A DNA stretch of 41,854 bases, taken from Bacilli bacterium. Lineage in GTDB: Bacteria; Bacillota_I; Bacilli_A; Haloplasmatales; Haloplasmataceae. Positions 26,953 through 36,300 of the stretch are shown here, piece by piece. The notes under the pieces were generated by a model. The model did no database searches, was not told the DNA's origin, and saw nothing but the letters and a program-made list of their open reading frames with translations. The position numbers and the translations under genes were made by a program. Where the stretch lies: NCBI GenBank assembly GCA_012516175.1, contig JAAYWZ010000141.1, forward strand, positions 1 through 41,854, read 5' to 3'. Within the stretch, counting starts at the first letter, position 1, and each line of letters starts with the position of its first letter.

Positions 26953-26995
26953 CATAAAAATAGGTTATTTCGCTTAAGAAATACCTATTTTTATG
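26953..26995. terminator. Long hairpin terminator after the CvpA-headed operon
   Basis: CATAAAAATAGG and CCTATTTTTATG form the outer 12-bp stem. After a single bulged T, TATTTC and GAAATA extend it to a 6-base loop. T-rich strands occur inside the stem. Confidence 0.7.
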
Positions 26996-27045
26996 AATGA
27001 ACTAATATTTACTTCTGAGATAATATAAATAGTACAGGTGGTAAC

Positions 27046-27699
27046 ATGAAAAAAGTCGTGATAAGTGAAGAACTAATAGCTAAATTACCAGATTTTTCTG
27101 TGGGTGTAACATCATTTTCTGTTACTGTACAGAAAAGTAATAAACTTGATGAATTAATAAATGAACTTCAGGTGCAAATCCGACAGAAATATACGTTAAA
27201 TGATGTTTTACAAATACCTAATATTAAATCAGCTCGCGATGGATATAAAAAACTAGGAAAAGATCCTAGTCGATATCGATTAGCGGTTGAATCGCTCTAC
27301 CGAAGAATTGTCAAAAACAATGATTTATATCGCATTAATGATGTTGTTGATTTAGGTAATGTTTTATCATTAATGACCATGCGTAGTGTTGCTGTTCTTG
27401 ATGAGAATAAAATTTGCGGTGATGTCCTCATTAGAATAGGTAAAGATGAACCTTATGAAGGTATCGGTCGAGGTGAAATCAATATCGAAAATATCCCTGT
27501 TTATACCGATGAAATCGGTCCTTTTGGTTCACCCACTAGTGATACCTTAAGAACAGCAATTACAGAGGATACAAAACAAGTACTTCTCTTTATCATTTCT
27601 TTTGATGGTAAAGAAGTGCTAAAAGACGACTTACAATTGTGTCAAGAGTTATATGAAAAATATACTGATGCAAACGATTTTCGCTTTGTAATTATTTAA
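27046..27699 (+). CDS. Free-standing B3/B4 domain protein (PheT-like)
   Basis: 217 residues, ATG behind AGGTGGT. The fold markers are those of the B3/B4 (tRNA-editing-like) domain found inside the phenylalanyl-tRNA synthetase beta subunit: 'NIKSARDGYKKLGKDPSRYRLAVESLYRRI', 'DLGNVLSLMTMRSVAVLD' and 'GEINIENIPVYTDEIGPFGSPTSDT'. The standalone form has no aminoacylation domain. In PheRS the domain removes mischarged tyrosine, so a trans-editing or amino-acid-binding role is possible but unproven. It lies directly upstream of glnS, which has its own extended -10 promoter, so co-regulation is loose. Cytoplasmic. Confidence 0.83.
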   Translation: MKKVVISEELIAKLPDFSVGVTSFSVTVQKSNKLDELINELQVQIRQKYTLNDVLQIPNIKSARDGYKKLGKDPSRYRLAVESLYRRIVKNNDLYRINDVVDLGNVLSLMTMRSVAVLDENKICGDVLIRIGKDEPYEGIGRGEINIENIPVYTDEIGPFGSPTSDTLRTAITEDTKQVLLFIISFDGKEVLKDDLQLCQELYEKYTDANDFRFVII

Positions 27700-27728
27700 A
27701 CAATATCCCTTTAAATATCTTTTATCTA

Positions 27729-27737
27729 TGTTATAAT
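27729..27737 (+). promoter_or_regulatory. Extended -10 promoter of glnS
   Basis: TGTTATAAT, identical to the extended -10 at 9050, lies 37 bases before the TTG start of glnS. Confidence 0.6.
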
Positions 27738-27774
27738 AAACTACGTGTGACAAGAATAAATGGAGGCGATTTAC

Positions 27775-29424
27775 TTGGAAAAAACTTACGCACCAAACTT
27801 TATTACGCAAAGGATTGATAAACATTTAGAAGATGGTGTTTATGATAAAGTAGTAACCCGTTTTCCCCCAGAACCTAATGGCTATTTACATATTGGCCAT
27901 ATTAGAGCTATAACAATGGACTTTGAAGTCGCAAAGAAGTATGGAGGAAAAGTTAATTTACGATTTGATGACACTAACCCAACAAGAGAAGACGTGGAAT
28001 TTGTAGAAGCGATACAAGAAGACATTCGCTGGTTAGGTTATGAATGGGATAACATGTTCTGGGCAAGCGATTATTTTGATGAGTTATACAATCGTGCAGT
28101 TTTGCTTATTAAGAAAGGGTTGGCTTATGTCGATGATCAAAGTGCTGAAGAGATTAGCCGCACTAGAGGTACCCTAACTGAACCAGGAATTCCTTCACCA
28201 TATCGGAATCGCACAGTTGAAGAAAACCTTGACTTATTTGAAAGAATGAAGAATGGAGAATTCCCTGAAGGGTCAAGAGTATTAAGAGCGAAAATCGATA
28301 TGGCTAGTCCTAATATCAATATGCGTGACCCCGTTATGTATCGGATTGCCTATGTAGCTCATCATAATACTGGGACCAAGTGGTGTATTTATCCGATGTA
28401 TGACTTTGCCCATCCTTTATCAGATGCGATTGAAGGTATTACGCATTCCTTATGTTCATTAGAATTTGAAGATCACCGACCCTTATATGATTGGTTTGTT
28501 AGAGAATGCGAAATGCCTAATAAACCTACACAAATTGAGTTTGGTAAATTATATATCTCTAATACCATCATTTCTAAACGGAATCTCCGAAAACTTGTTG
28601 AAGAAAAGATTGTTGATGGTTGGGATGACCCAAGACTTGCGACAATTCGTGGTTTAAGAAGAAGAGGTTATACCGCTAGTGCATTAAAAAATTTCGTCTT
28701 TGATTTAGGTATCTCAAAGAGTAATGCGATTGTTGATTATCAACAATTAGAACACTATATTAGAGAAGACCTTAAGCTCACTGTACCACGAACAATGGCT
28801 GTGCTTCGACCATTAAAAGTGGTCATTACTAACTATCCAGAAGGTCAAGTTGAGTATTTAGAAGAACCTATTAATAAAGAAGTTCCAGAAATGGGGATAA
28901 GAAAGATTCCTTTCTCTCGTGAAATATATATTGAACAAGATGATTTTATGGAAGTTCCAATTCCAAAATATTATCGTTTATATCCAGGTAATGAAGTTCG
29001 TCTAGCTCATGCATACTTCATTAAATGTACTGATGTTATTAAAGATGAGAATGGAAATATCGTCGAAATCCATGCTACCTATGATCCCGAAACTAAATCT
29101 GGTTCAGGATTTACAGGTAGAAAAGTTAAAGGGACGATTCATTGGGTAGATGCAACTCATAATATACCAGTTGAAGTCAGATTATATGACCATCTAACTA
29201 TTGAGACGGAAGAAACGAAGGATTTACCTATCTGGGATAAACTCAATCCCAATAGTCTAGAAATCTGTCAAGGTTATGTTTCTTCAGCACTTACAGACCT
29301 AAAACCCTATGACCGATTCCAATTCACTCGCCATGGTTACTTTATGGTAGATCCTAAAGATACTAAAGATAGTAAGATTGTCTTTAATCGAATTGTGTCA
29401 TTGAAGAGTTCTTTCACGCTATAA
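27775..29424 (+). CDS. glnS: Glutaminyl-tRNA synthetase
   Basis: 549 residues from a TTG eight bases after GGAGG; the ATG at 27760 overlaps that site and is unlikely. This is a class I synthetase with [12 protein letters not shown] (HIGH motif, residues 39-42), the KMSKS-equivalent ISKRN (266-270) and the GlnRS-type RFDDTNP. The C-terminal beta-barrel anticodon-binding domain is complete ('[14 protein letters not shown]', '[21 protein letters not shown]'). It charges tRNA-Gln directly. Many Bacillota lack it and use Glu-tRNA-Gln amidation by GatCAB, so its presence is informative about lineage. The gene ends in an AT-rich 152-base gap before the convergent ABC operon, in which I see only a weak long-loop inverted repeat (29521-29559). 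Confidence 0.95.
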   Translation: MEKTYAPNFITQRIDKHLEDGVYDKVVTRFPPEPNGYLHIGHIRAITMDFEVAKKYGGKVNLRFDDTNPTREDVEFVEAIQEDIRWLGYEWDNMFWASDYFDELYNRAVLLIKKGLAYVDDQSAEEISRTRGTLTEPGIPSPYRNRTVEENLDLFERMKNGEFPEGSRVLRAKIDMASPNINMRDPVMYRIAYVAHHNTGTKWCIYPMYDFAHPLSDAIEGITHSLCSLEFEDHRPLYDWFVRECEMPNKPTQIEFGKLYISNTIISKRNLRKLVEEKIVDGWDDPRLATIRGLRRRGYTASALKNFVFDLGISKSNAIVDYQQLEHYIREDLKLTVPRTMAVLRPLKVVITNYPEGQVEYLEEPINKEVPEMGIRKIPFSREIYIEQDDFMEVPIPKYYRLYPGNEVRLAHAYFIKCTDVIKDENGNIVEIHATYDPETKSGSGFTGRKVKGTIHWVDATHNIPVEVRLYDHLTIETEETKDLPIWDKLNPNSLEICQGYVSSALTDLKPYDRFQFTRHGYFMVDPKDTKDSKIVFNRIVSLKSSFTL

Positions 29425-29576
29425 ATTGAATACACATTAAATAATAATAAAAATCCTTATTAAAATTATTAAAAAATATTATATTTATTTGTATGATATA
29501 AAAAATGCACACCACTTTCAGATTATTGATTGGTTTTCATTTTTTATTAAGCAATAATCAAATCATAATCCTTTAA

Positions 29577-31409
29577 TTATGTCGCATCTTTAGCATGATG
29601 TAACCGATAGTAGATTCCTTTATGGTTAAGTAATTCCTCATGTGTTCCTTGCTCAATTATCTTTCCATCTTCTAATACGATAATTAAATCAGCTTCCCTA
29701 ATTGTTGATAATCGATGGGCAATTATAAAAGATGTTTTGCCTTTAGTGAGATTCTTTAAAGCTTGTTGGATGGTCATTTCGGTTATCGTATCAACGCTAG
29801 ATGTAGCTTCATCAAGGATGAGAATATCAGGATTCTTTAATATGGTTCGTGCAATTGATAATAATTGTCTTTGACCATAACTTAAATTTGAACCATTTGG
29901 AGCCAACTTAGTATGATATTTATCAGGTAGTTTCATGATGAACTCATGACATTTTGCCAATTTACATGCTTCAATAACTTCTTCATCTGTAGCATCAAGT
30001 TTACCAAAGCGAACATTTTCTAAGATGGTATCACTAAAGAGATGAGTATCTTGCAAGACAATGCCTATATGATCTAAGAGACTTTGTTGGGTTATGTCCT
30101 TAATATTCTTACCATCGATAAGGATATCTCCTTCATTAACATCGTAGAATCGGGTGATAAGGTTTATGATGGTAGTTTTGCCAGCACCAGTATGACCAAC
30201 TAAGGCAATCTTCATTCCCGGTTTGGCGTCAATAGACACATTCTTTAGGACTATTTTATCATCTAAATAACCAAAAGTAACATTCTTAAGTACAACATGA
30301 CCTTTGACTGTTGTAAGTTCGATCGCATTATCTCCATCTTTAATTATAGTTTGGTCATCAATGATTTCAAAAATCCGTTCCGCTCCTGATAAAGCATTTT
30401 GGATATCTATATAAAGGTTAGCTAAGTTATTGATTTGTCCACCAAACCTATCAGCTAAGGTTAAGAAAACCGCAATAGTACCAATAGTAGCAGTTGGGTC
30501 ACCTTTGATAGCGAGAAGAGCACCAGCAGTGATGATAATTATGTATCTTAATCTGTTTAAGAAGCCGATAACTGGTGTCATGAAACTACCCCAAGCGAGG
30601 GCATTAATGGTAATATCCTTCACTCTAGTACTTTCAATAATAAACTCATTGATGATTTCTTGTTCTTGACAGAAGGATTGAATTACTTTAGCACCGTTTA
30701 TTTGCTCAGCGACAAAACCATTTAAAGCACCACGTTCATAACGCATTTGTCTAAACCGTTTCCTTGAAACATCAGTTACTTTTTTGGCGGCAATATAAAG
30801 AATAGGAATAGTGACGCAAGCTATTAATGAAAGTTTCCAACTCATCCAAAACATCACAGAAATAGTTAAGATGAGAGTCATAACACTGGTAATAAAGGAA
30901 ATAAATGACTGGGTCATGGTGCTACTTATATTATCCACATCGCTAGTGATACGAGTCATTAAATCTCCATCGCGGTTTCTGTCAAAGAAACTTACTGCGA
31001 GGTTTTGCAGTTTAATAAAGATATTTCTTCGCATCATCTTTAAGGTACGTTGGGTAATACCAATCATTAAGAAAGAGGAACTAAATGTCGTAATGATTTC
31101 TAATAGATAGAGAATAGCTAGATAAGCTACATGTAAAGCAAATCCTTCAGAGATGCCTTTCTTTATAAAATCATCAAGAAGAATTTTCTTAACTTGTTCT
31201 CCCCCTAAAGAGAAGATGATTGATAAGAGGATTAAAATGATTACAATAGTAATACCTTTTCTCTCATAATTAAGGTATTTTATCACTCGAAGAGTAGTTT
31301 TTAATCCTTGTTGGGGTTTTTCATTTCTTTTTCGAAAGGTTGAACGTTTATATAGATCAAGGCGGGATTTTCGTTCTGGTGTAATTGTATTATCCTGCTT
31401 TTTCGTCAT
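29577..31409 (-). CDS. ABC exporter half-transporter, second heterodimer (catalytic subunit)
   Basis: 610 residues from the ATG at 31409, which overlaps the upstream gene by 20 bases and follows GGGGGGAAG. A basic N-terminal extension of about 50 residues precedes six membrane helices. The nucleotide-binding domain has Walker A GHTGAGKTT, signature NLSYGQRQLLSIAR (LSYGQ rather than LSGGQ) and Walker B ILILDEATSSVDT with the catalytic Glu. The H-loop is IIAHRL. The altered signature complements the Asp-type Walker B of its operon partner. It is a multidrug or lipid exporter of the bacterial B type; the substrate is unknown. It has no BmrD-like extracellular insertion, so it is a different pair from the one at 5224-8982. 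Confidence 0.87.
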   Translation of the reverse strand: MTKKQDNTITPERKSRLDLYKRSTFRKRNEKPQQGLKTTLRVIKYLNYERKGITIVIILILLSIIFSLGGEQVKKILLDDFIKKGISEGFALHVAYLAILYLLEIITTFSSSFLMIGITQRTLKMMRRNIFIKLQNLAVSFFDRNRDGDLMTRITSDVDNISSTMTQSFISFITSVMTLILTISVMFWMSWKLSLIACVTIPILYIAAKKVTDVSRKRFRQMRYERGALNGFVAEQINGAKVIQSFCQEQEIINEFIIESTRVKDITINALAWGSFMTPVIGFLNRLRYIIIITAGALLAIKGDPTATIGTIAVFLTLADRFGGQINNLANLYIDIQNALSGAERIFEIIDDQTIIKDGDNAIELTTVKGHVVLKNVTFGYLDDKIVLKNVSIDAKPGMKIALVGHTGAGKTTIINLITRFYDVNEGDILIDGKNIKDITQQSLLDHIGIVLQDTHLFSDTILENVRFGKLDATDEEVIEACKLAKCHEFIMKLPDKYHTKLAPNGSNLSYGQRQLLSIARTILKNPDILILDEATSSVDTITEMTIQQALKNLTKGKTSFIIAHRLSTIREADLIIVLEDGKIIEQGTHEELLNHKGIYYRLHHAKDAT

Positions 31410-33132
31410 CGGTACTTCCCCCCATTTGTTGGTAATAGATGATTTGATAGAAAGTGTTTGTTTGTAAAAGTTCATCATGGGTACCAAATCCCGTTACTCG
31501 ACCATCTTCTAAAATTAAAATTTTATCAGCATTAATCACTGACCTAATTCTTTGCGCAATAATGATTTTTGTACAGTCAGTAATCTCTTCACGTAGAGCT
31601 TTTAGAATTTTCTGTTCAGTGGCCATATCGACAGCACTAGTTGAATCATCTAATATAAGTATCTTAGGCTTTACTAGTATACTACGTGCCAGTGACAAAC
31701 GTTGTTTTTGCCCACCTGATAGGTTAATGCCTCTTTCACCTAAAATGGTGTCATAACCATCGGTGAAAGTGGATATGAACTCATAGGCTTGGGCTGCTTT
31801 ACTTGCCTTGGTAACTTCTTCTTCAGATGCACTCATTTTCCCAAATTTAATATTATCACCAATGGTACCCGCAAACAGCAAGGCTTTCTGCATAACGGTA
31901 CTGATTTGGCTCCTAAGTGTATATAAGTCATAATCCTTAATATTAATATTATCAATTAGAATTTCTCCTTCATTAACATCATAGAAGCGAGGTATTAGGT
32001 TAATTAATGTTGTCTTACCACTTCCAGTGGTACCTAAGATTCCTAATACTTCTCCTGCTTCAATTTTAAAGGAAATATCTTTTAGGACGGGTTCTTGTCC
32101 TTTATAAGCAAAGGTAACATTACGGAATTCGATTTTACCTTTGATTTCTACATCTTTAATAGGATTTGCACAGTTCTTTATTTCACTTTCAACACCGAAT
32201 AATTCGTATAACCTATTAGCGGATGCTCCAGCACGAGGAAGTTCAAGGATTAAGTGACCAATTAAGTTTAAAGCAGTCATAATTTGACTTAGATAACCTA
32301 AGAAAGCGATGATATTACCTGCTTCATATTGTTGAGCAATTACATCTAAACCACCAAGATAAATGACAGCAACAATACAAAAATTCGTCACTAGCATGAA
32401 AATTGGTGAATTAAACGAGGTAATGATATTCGCTTTAATGGTGGTATCTTGAAGTTCATTGATATAATCATCGAATTTGTCAATAACATACTCTTTTCGA
32501 TTAAATGCTTTAACTACTCGAATATTTTCGAGGTTTTCTTGAGTAAAAGTATTGATATTTTCCAACTTCTCTTGTACTAATCTGAATTTAGGGAATGACT
32601 TTTTAATGATAATATAATTAGCAACAAAAATAATGGGAATTGCGACTAATAAGGTGAAAGCTAGTTTGGGGCTTAAACTAATTACCATGAAGATTGCGCC
32701 AAAGATAAGAATTGGTGCTCTTAAGAAAGTTCGAAGGATATTTCTAATCATCATTCTAATGATATTTGTATCAGAAGTAACCCGAGTAATTACCTTACCA
32801 ATTTGAAATTCATCAAGGTTAGTGAATGACATGTTTAATGATTTTGTAAATGTTTCTATCCGTAAATCATTAGCAACTTGATTACTAGCAACATTTGAAA
32901 AGTATTGACTTAAATAGCCAAAGATTACACTTAAAGTGGTGTAGAGTAACATCATTAGACTCATTGTAATGACTTGATTTAGATTTTTATGAGTAATCCC
33001 AATATCGATGATGTTACCTGAAGTTTTTGGAATTAAGAGGAGGAAAAAGATTTCTCCTAACATGAAAATTGGGGGTAGGATAGCTACATACCAATAGCGT
33101 CTTAAATAACCCATGATTTTAAGTAGTTTCAT
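31390..33132 (-). CDS. ABC exporter half-transporter, second heterodimer (degenerate-site subunit)
   Basis: 580 residues from the ATG at 33132, six bases after GAGGGAG; the in-frame codon at 33183 lacks a site. Six membrane helices precede a nucleotide-binding domain with Walker A GTTGSGKTT, canonical signature LSGGQKQRLSLARSIL and Walker B ILILDDSTSAVD. As in the exporter at 5224, Asp replaces the catalytic Glu. The H-loop position reads IIAQRI, with Gln in place of His, a second sign of degeneracy in this subunit. It is translationally coupled to the downstream partner. It is transcribed divergently from the giant repeat gene across a 196-base region rich in A and T, where I could not place a convincing promoter for this gene. 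Confidence 0.87.
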   Translation of the reverse strand: MKLLKIMGYLRRYWYVAILPPIFMLGEIFFLLLIPKTSGNIIDIGITHKNLNQVITMSLMMLLYTTLSVIFGYLSQYFSNVASNQVANDLRIETFTKSLNMSFTNLDEFQIGKVITRVTSDTNIIRMMIRNILRTFLRAPILIFGAIFMVISLSPKLAFTLLVAIPIIFVANYIIIKKSFPKFRLVQEKLENINTFTQENLENIRVVKAFNRKEYVIDKFDDYINELQDTTIKANIITSFNSPIFMLVTNFCIVAVIYLGGLDVIAQQYEAGNIIAFLGYLSQIMTALNLIGHLILELPRAGASANRLYELFGVESEIKNCANPIKDVEIKGKIEFRNVTFAYKGQEPVLKDISFKIEAGEVLGILGTTGSGKTTLINLIPRFYDVNEGEILIDNINIKDYDLYTLRSQISTVMQKALLFAGTIGDNIKFGKMSASEEEVTKASKAAQAYEFISTFTDGYDTILGERGINLSGGQKQRLSLARSILVKPKILILDDSTSAVDMATEQKILKALREEITDCTKIIIAQRIRSVINADKILILEDGRVTGFGTHDELLQTNTFYQIIYYQQMGGSTDDEKAG

Positions 33133-33289
33133 AGCATGCTCCCTCGTTGTTTCTATTATTTCATACATATATAATTTTAACAATTATTAAATATTAGTCA
33201 ATTAATAATTACCATTTTTGCTCATCGAAAAATAATAACCAGATTCTTACTTATTATTTATTTTTGTAGAATATTTAAATTATGTGTAT

Positions 33290-33295
33290 TATAAT
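33290..33295 (+). promoter_or_regulatory. Probable -10 box of the giant repeat gene
   Basis: TATAAT lies 33 bases before the TTG start. A TTGTAG at 33264-33269 is 20 bases away, longer than ideal. Confidence 0.4.
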
Positions 33296-33328
33296 TAAAT
33301 TAACTATTTATCAAGGGGGTATGAGCCA

Positions 33329-36300
33329 TTGGAACAATTGGATTTTAATCTGTATATAAATATCGTACTCGGAGTAATATTTGGTTTTGCGGTATTATTA
33401 GGGTTTATGCGTGGTTTCAAAAAATCGGTATATTGGTTAATAGTCATGGTAATTTACTATACCTTTTTTTTCTTAACTCTCGATTTAGTAGTTAATGCTA
33501 TTTATACCTACTATACACCACAATTAGGAGATATATTAGGTGGTTATTTACCTGAGTTGAGTGAAGTAGTTACTCTAAAGGATGCTTTAGAGACTCTGAT
33601 TGAATCCAGAGTACCTGATGAATATGTTAGTATTCTAACCAGAGACGATGTGCGGGTATTAATTGGTTCAGTTGGATTATTTGTCTTGAAAATTATTTAT
33701 ACTATTTTTTACTTTACAGTTCTAAAATTTCTCTATAAGTTTATTTGTTGGATTATTCGTTTAATTTTTATTAGAGTTAATAAAGATGCTCCAAAAAGAC
33801 GTTTATTAGGTGGTTTTGTTGGTGCTATTAGAGGTGCAATGGCAGTCTATATTTTCTTCATTTTTGTTGGTGGCTTAATTAATATTGCCGAAAATGTTTA
33901 TAAAGTTGCACCAGAAGACGTCAAGATGGATGAGGTGGATCAATTTCTCGAAGCATATAATAATAACATCTTTGTTCAGGGGTTGGATTATGTACCTAGT
34001 ATTGATAAAGATACCCCCATGCATTTTTACCTATTCGATAAAATCTTCTCCCTCGATGTAGAATACGAAATTAAACCACTACCACCACAAGAGCAAACTT
34101 TAGTATTTTTAAGCAATGGGTACCATCCACCATTAAAAATTATTAATCAGAATGCACAAGGAGTTATAAAAGTTGATGTTCAAATAGCCTTCCGTAAGGA
34201 AATTGCGATTTTTGCATCTGTTTATGAATACTATATTAATTCTGATTATTATAAATCAAATAATTTAAATCAAATTACTGGTGATGATATCCGTACTGTT
34301 TCTGGCATTATCAGTAATTCAGATTTAATCAATACTATTATACCAATAGCGATTGAAGCTGGTATGGAGTATTTTGAAACCGAAATTACTATCCCTCGGG
34401 AAGAATTATACGAAATCCATTGGAAACAAGAACTACTCATTTTAGGAGATTTAGCAGCTACTACATTTGATTTAATTAATATGGCTGGTTTGCTAGATTC
34501 CGAACAAGAACTAGAAACGATACCATTTACTGGTGAAGATGTACAGCAAATCTTTGATGGTTTAGCAGAAAGTGAGTTAGTAACCTTTGCGGCTTATGTT
34601 GCTTTAGAGCCACTCCTTAAGCAAATTGGTGGTGAAGTCCAAGCGATAATTACTGTACCAAAAGACATTGATTGGAAAACGGAATTCAGAGCTATTGGTG
34701 CAATAATCGCAGCAATTATTGATACCGATATTACAGTATCAGAACTTCGTAATCCTGAACCAACCCAATTAATTCAACGATTATCAAAACTGGACTTTAC
34801 GATTATTCTTAATTCTAAAATCATAAAAGGTGCCTTAATAAATATTTTCTCAGGCAAGGTTCAAATCGAAGGACTTGATCAAATCGTTATTACTGAGCAA
34901 GTTAATTGGGATGAAGAACTTCAAAACATCCTTCAAGCAGTAAACATGATTGCGGCGAAAGTGGATAAAATAGATTTTAATAATTTAACCTTAAAGGTAC
35001 TCGCAGAATTTGATGAGGAAACCATTGATAAGATCTTTTCATCTAAGATCTTAATCGCCACGATAACAAAATTTATTAATGAGATGGATTTTGGTGAAAC
35101 ACCTGTAATCCTCTCTAATACCGTCTATGATGAAGATGGCTATATTAAGAAGAGTGAGTTAACTAGTGTAGTTAATACCTTCAAAATGTTAATTGAACAA
35201 TTACCTTGTGATGAACAAGATCAAACCTGTACAGAACTTGGATTTAATTATAAAGGAATTCTTACATTAAATGATAATCATGTTAAGCAATTACTATCTT
35301 CAACTATTATTACAGAAACAGTAGGGTACATGTTACTTCAACAAGCAGGTGATATGTTAACAGTACCGGATAGTGTCAAAGATAAAGTTGTAGTAAATGA
35401 AGAAGAGTTAGAAGTAATCGTTAAGGAAGAATTAGAAAGACTCTTTAATGCGATAATCATTTTCTCATTTAAAAATATTGAAAACATTAGTTTTGATGAA
35501 ACATTAATTAACCAATTAGCCCTTGAAAATGAAGATGGTAGTAAAAAATTGGACCCTGAAAAGAGTAGTAAACTCTTTGGTCCTGAGAGCTCAGTAATTA
35601 TTCATGCATCCTTATCGAAAATGATTTTAGATGTGGCAAAGGAAGAAAATAGTCCACTGATAGTTCCTTATTTTGACGTAGATAATAAACCGATTAGAAT
35701 CGTAGGAGAAGATGGATTAGAGTATATTGCAAAGTCAGAACTGGAAAATATCCTGAATGCTTTAATCGTCATTGATATGACAGATTTTAATGATGTAGAA
35801 AATATTAGTATTCAAACCTTATTAGCTAATACTAATACCTTGTTACAATCTGCAATTATTCACGCTACTGTATCAGATCAAATCATTAAGCAAGAAAGTG
35901 AAGATATTATTATTCCTTTATCTGTAAGAGTAAATGTTGGAGAAACAGATAAAAGTACAGTTTACGTTAAGAAAGTAGAGATCGAGAATATCGTTCAAAC
36001 CTTAGATATCCTCGATGTTGAAAATCTTGATAATTTTACTGGTGATTTTACCCTCACAAATCTTTATGAAAGCGAAGAAGATCGTGAAACAGTGCTTTCT
36101 TCTGAGATTCTTCATGCTACAATTTCTAAACAGATTGTTAAAATTAGAAAAACATCAGATGAAGATGCTTCAGGAATTGTTGTACCTGATTCATTATTAA
36201 AAGAAGTAGAAGAAACAGAACTTGAAAGAACAATTACTTTGGTTAAGAAAACAGAAATTGATGCCGTTATTCAAGCATTTGGCGTATTAAAGATTAATAA

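Noticed and set aside
29521-29559. Terminator between glnS and the convergent ABC operon
   Set aside because: GATTATTG and CAATAATC can pair, but the loop is 23 bases, the stem is AT-rich and no T-run follows.
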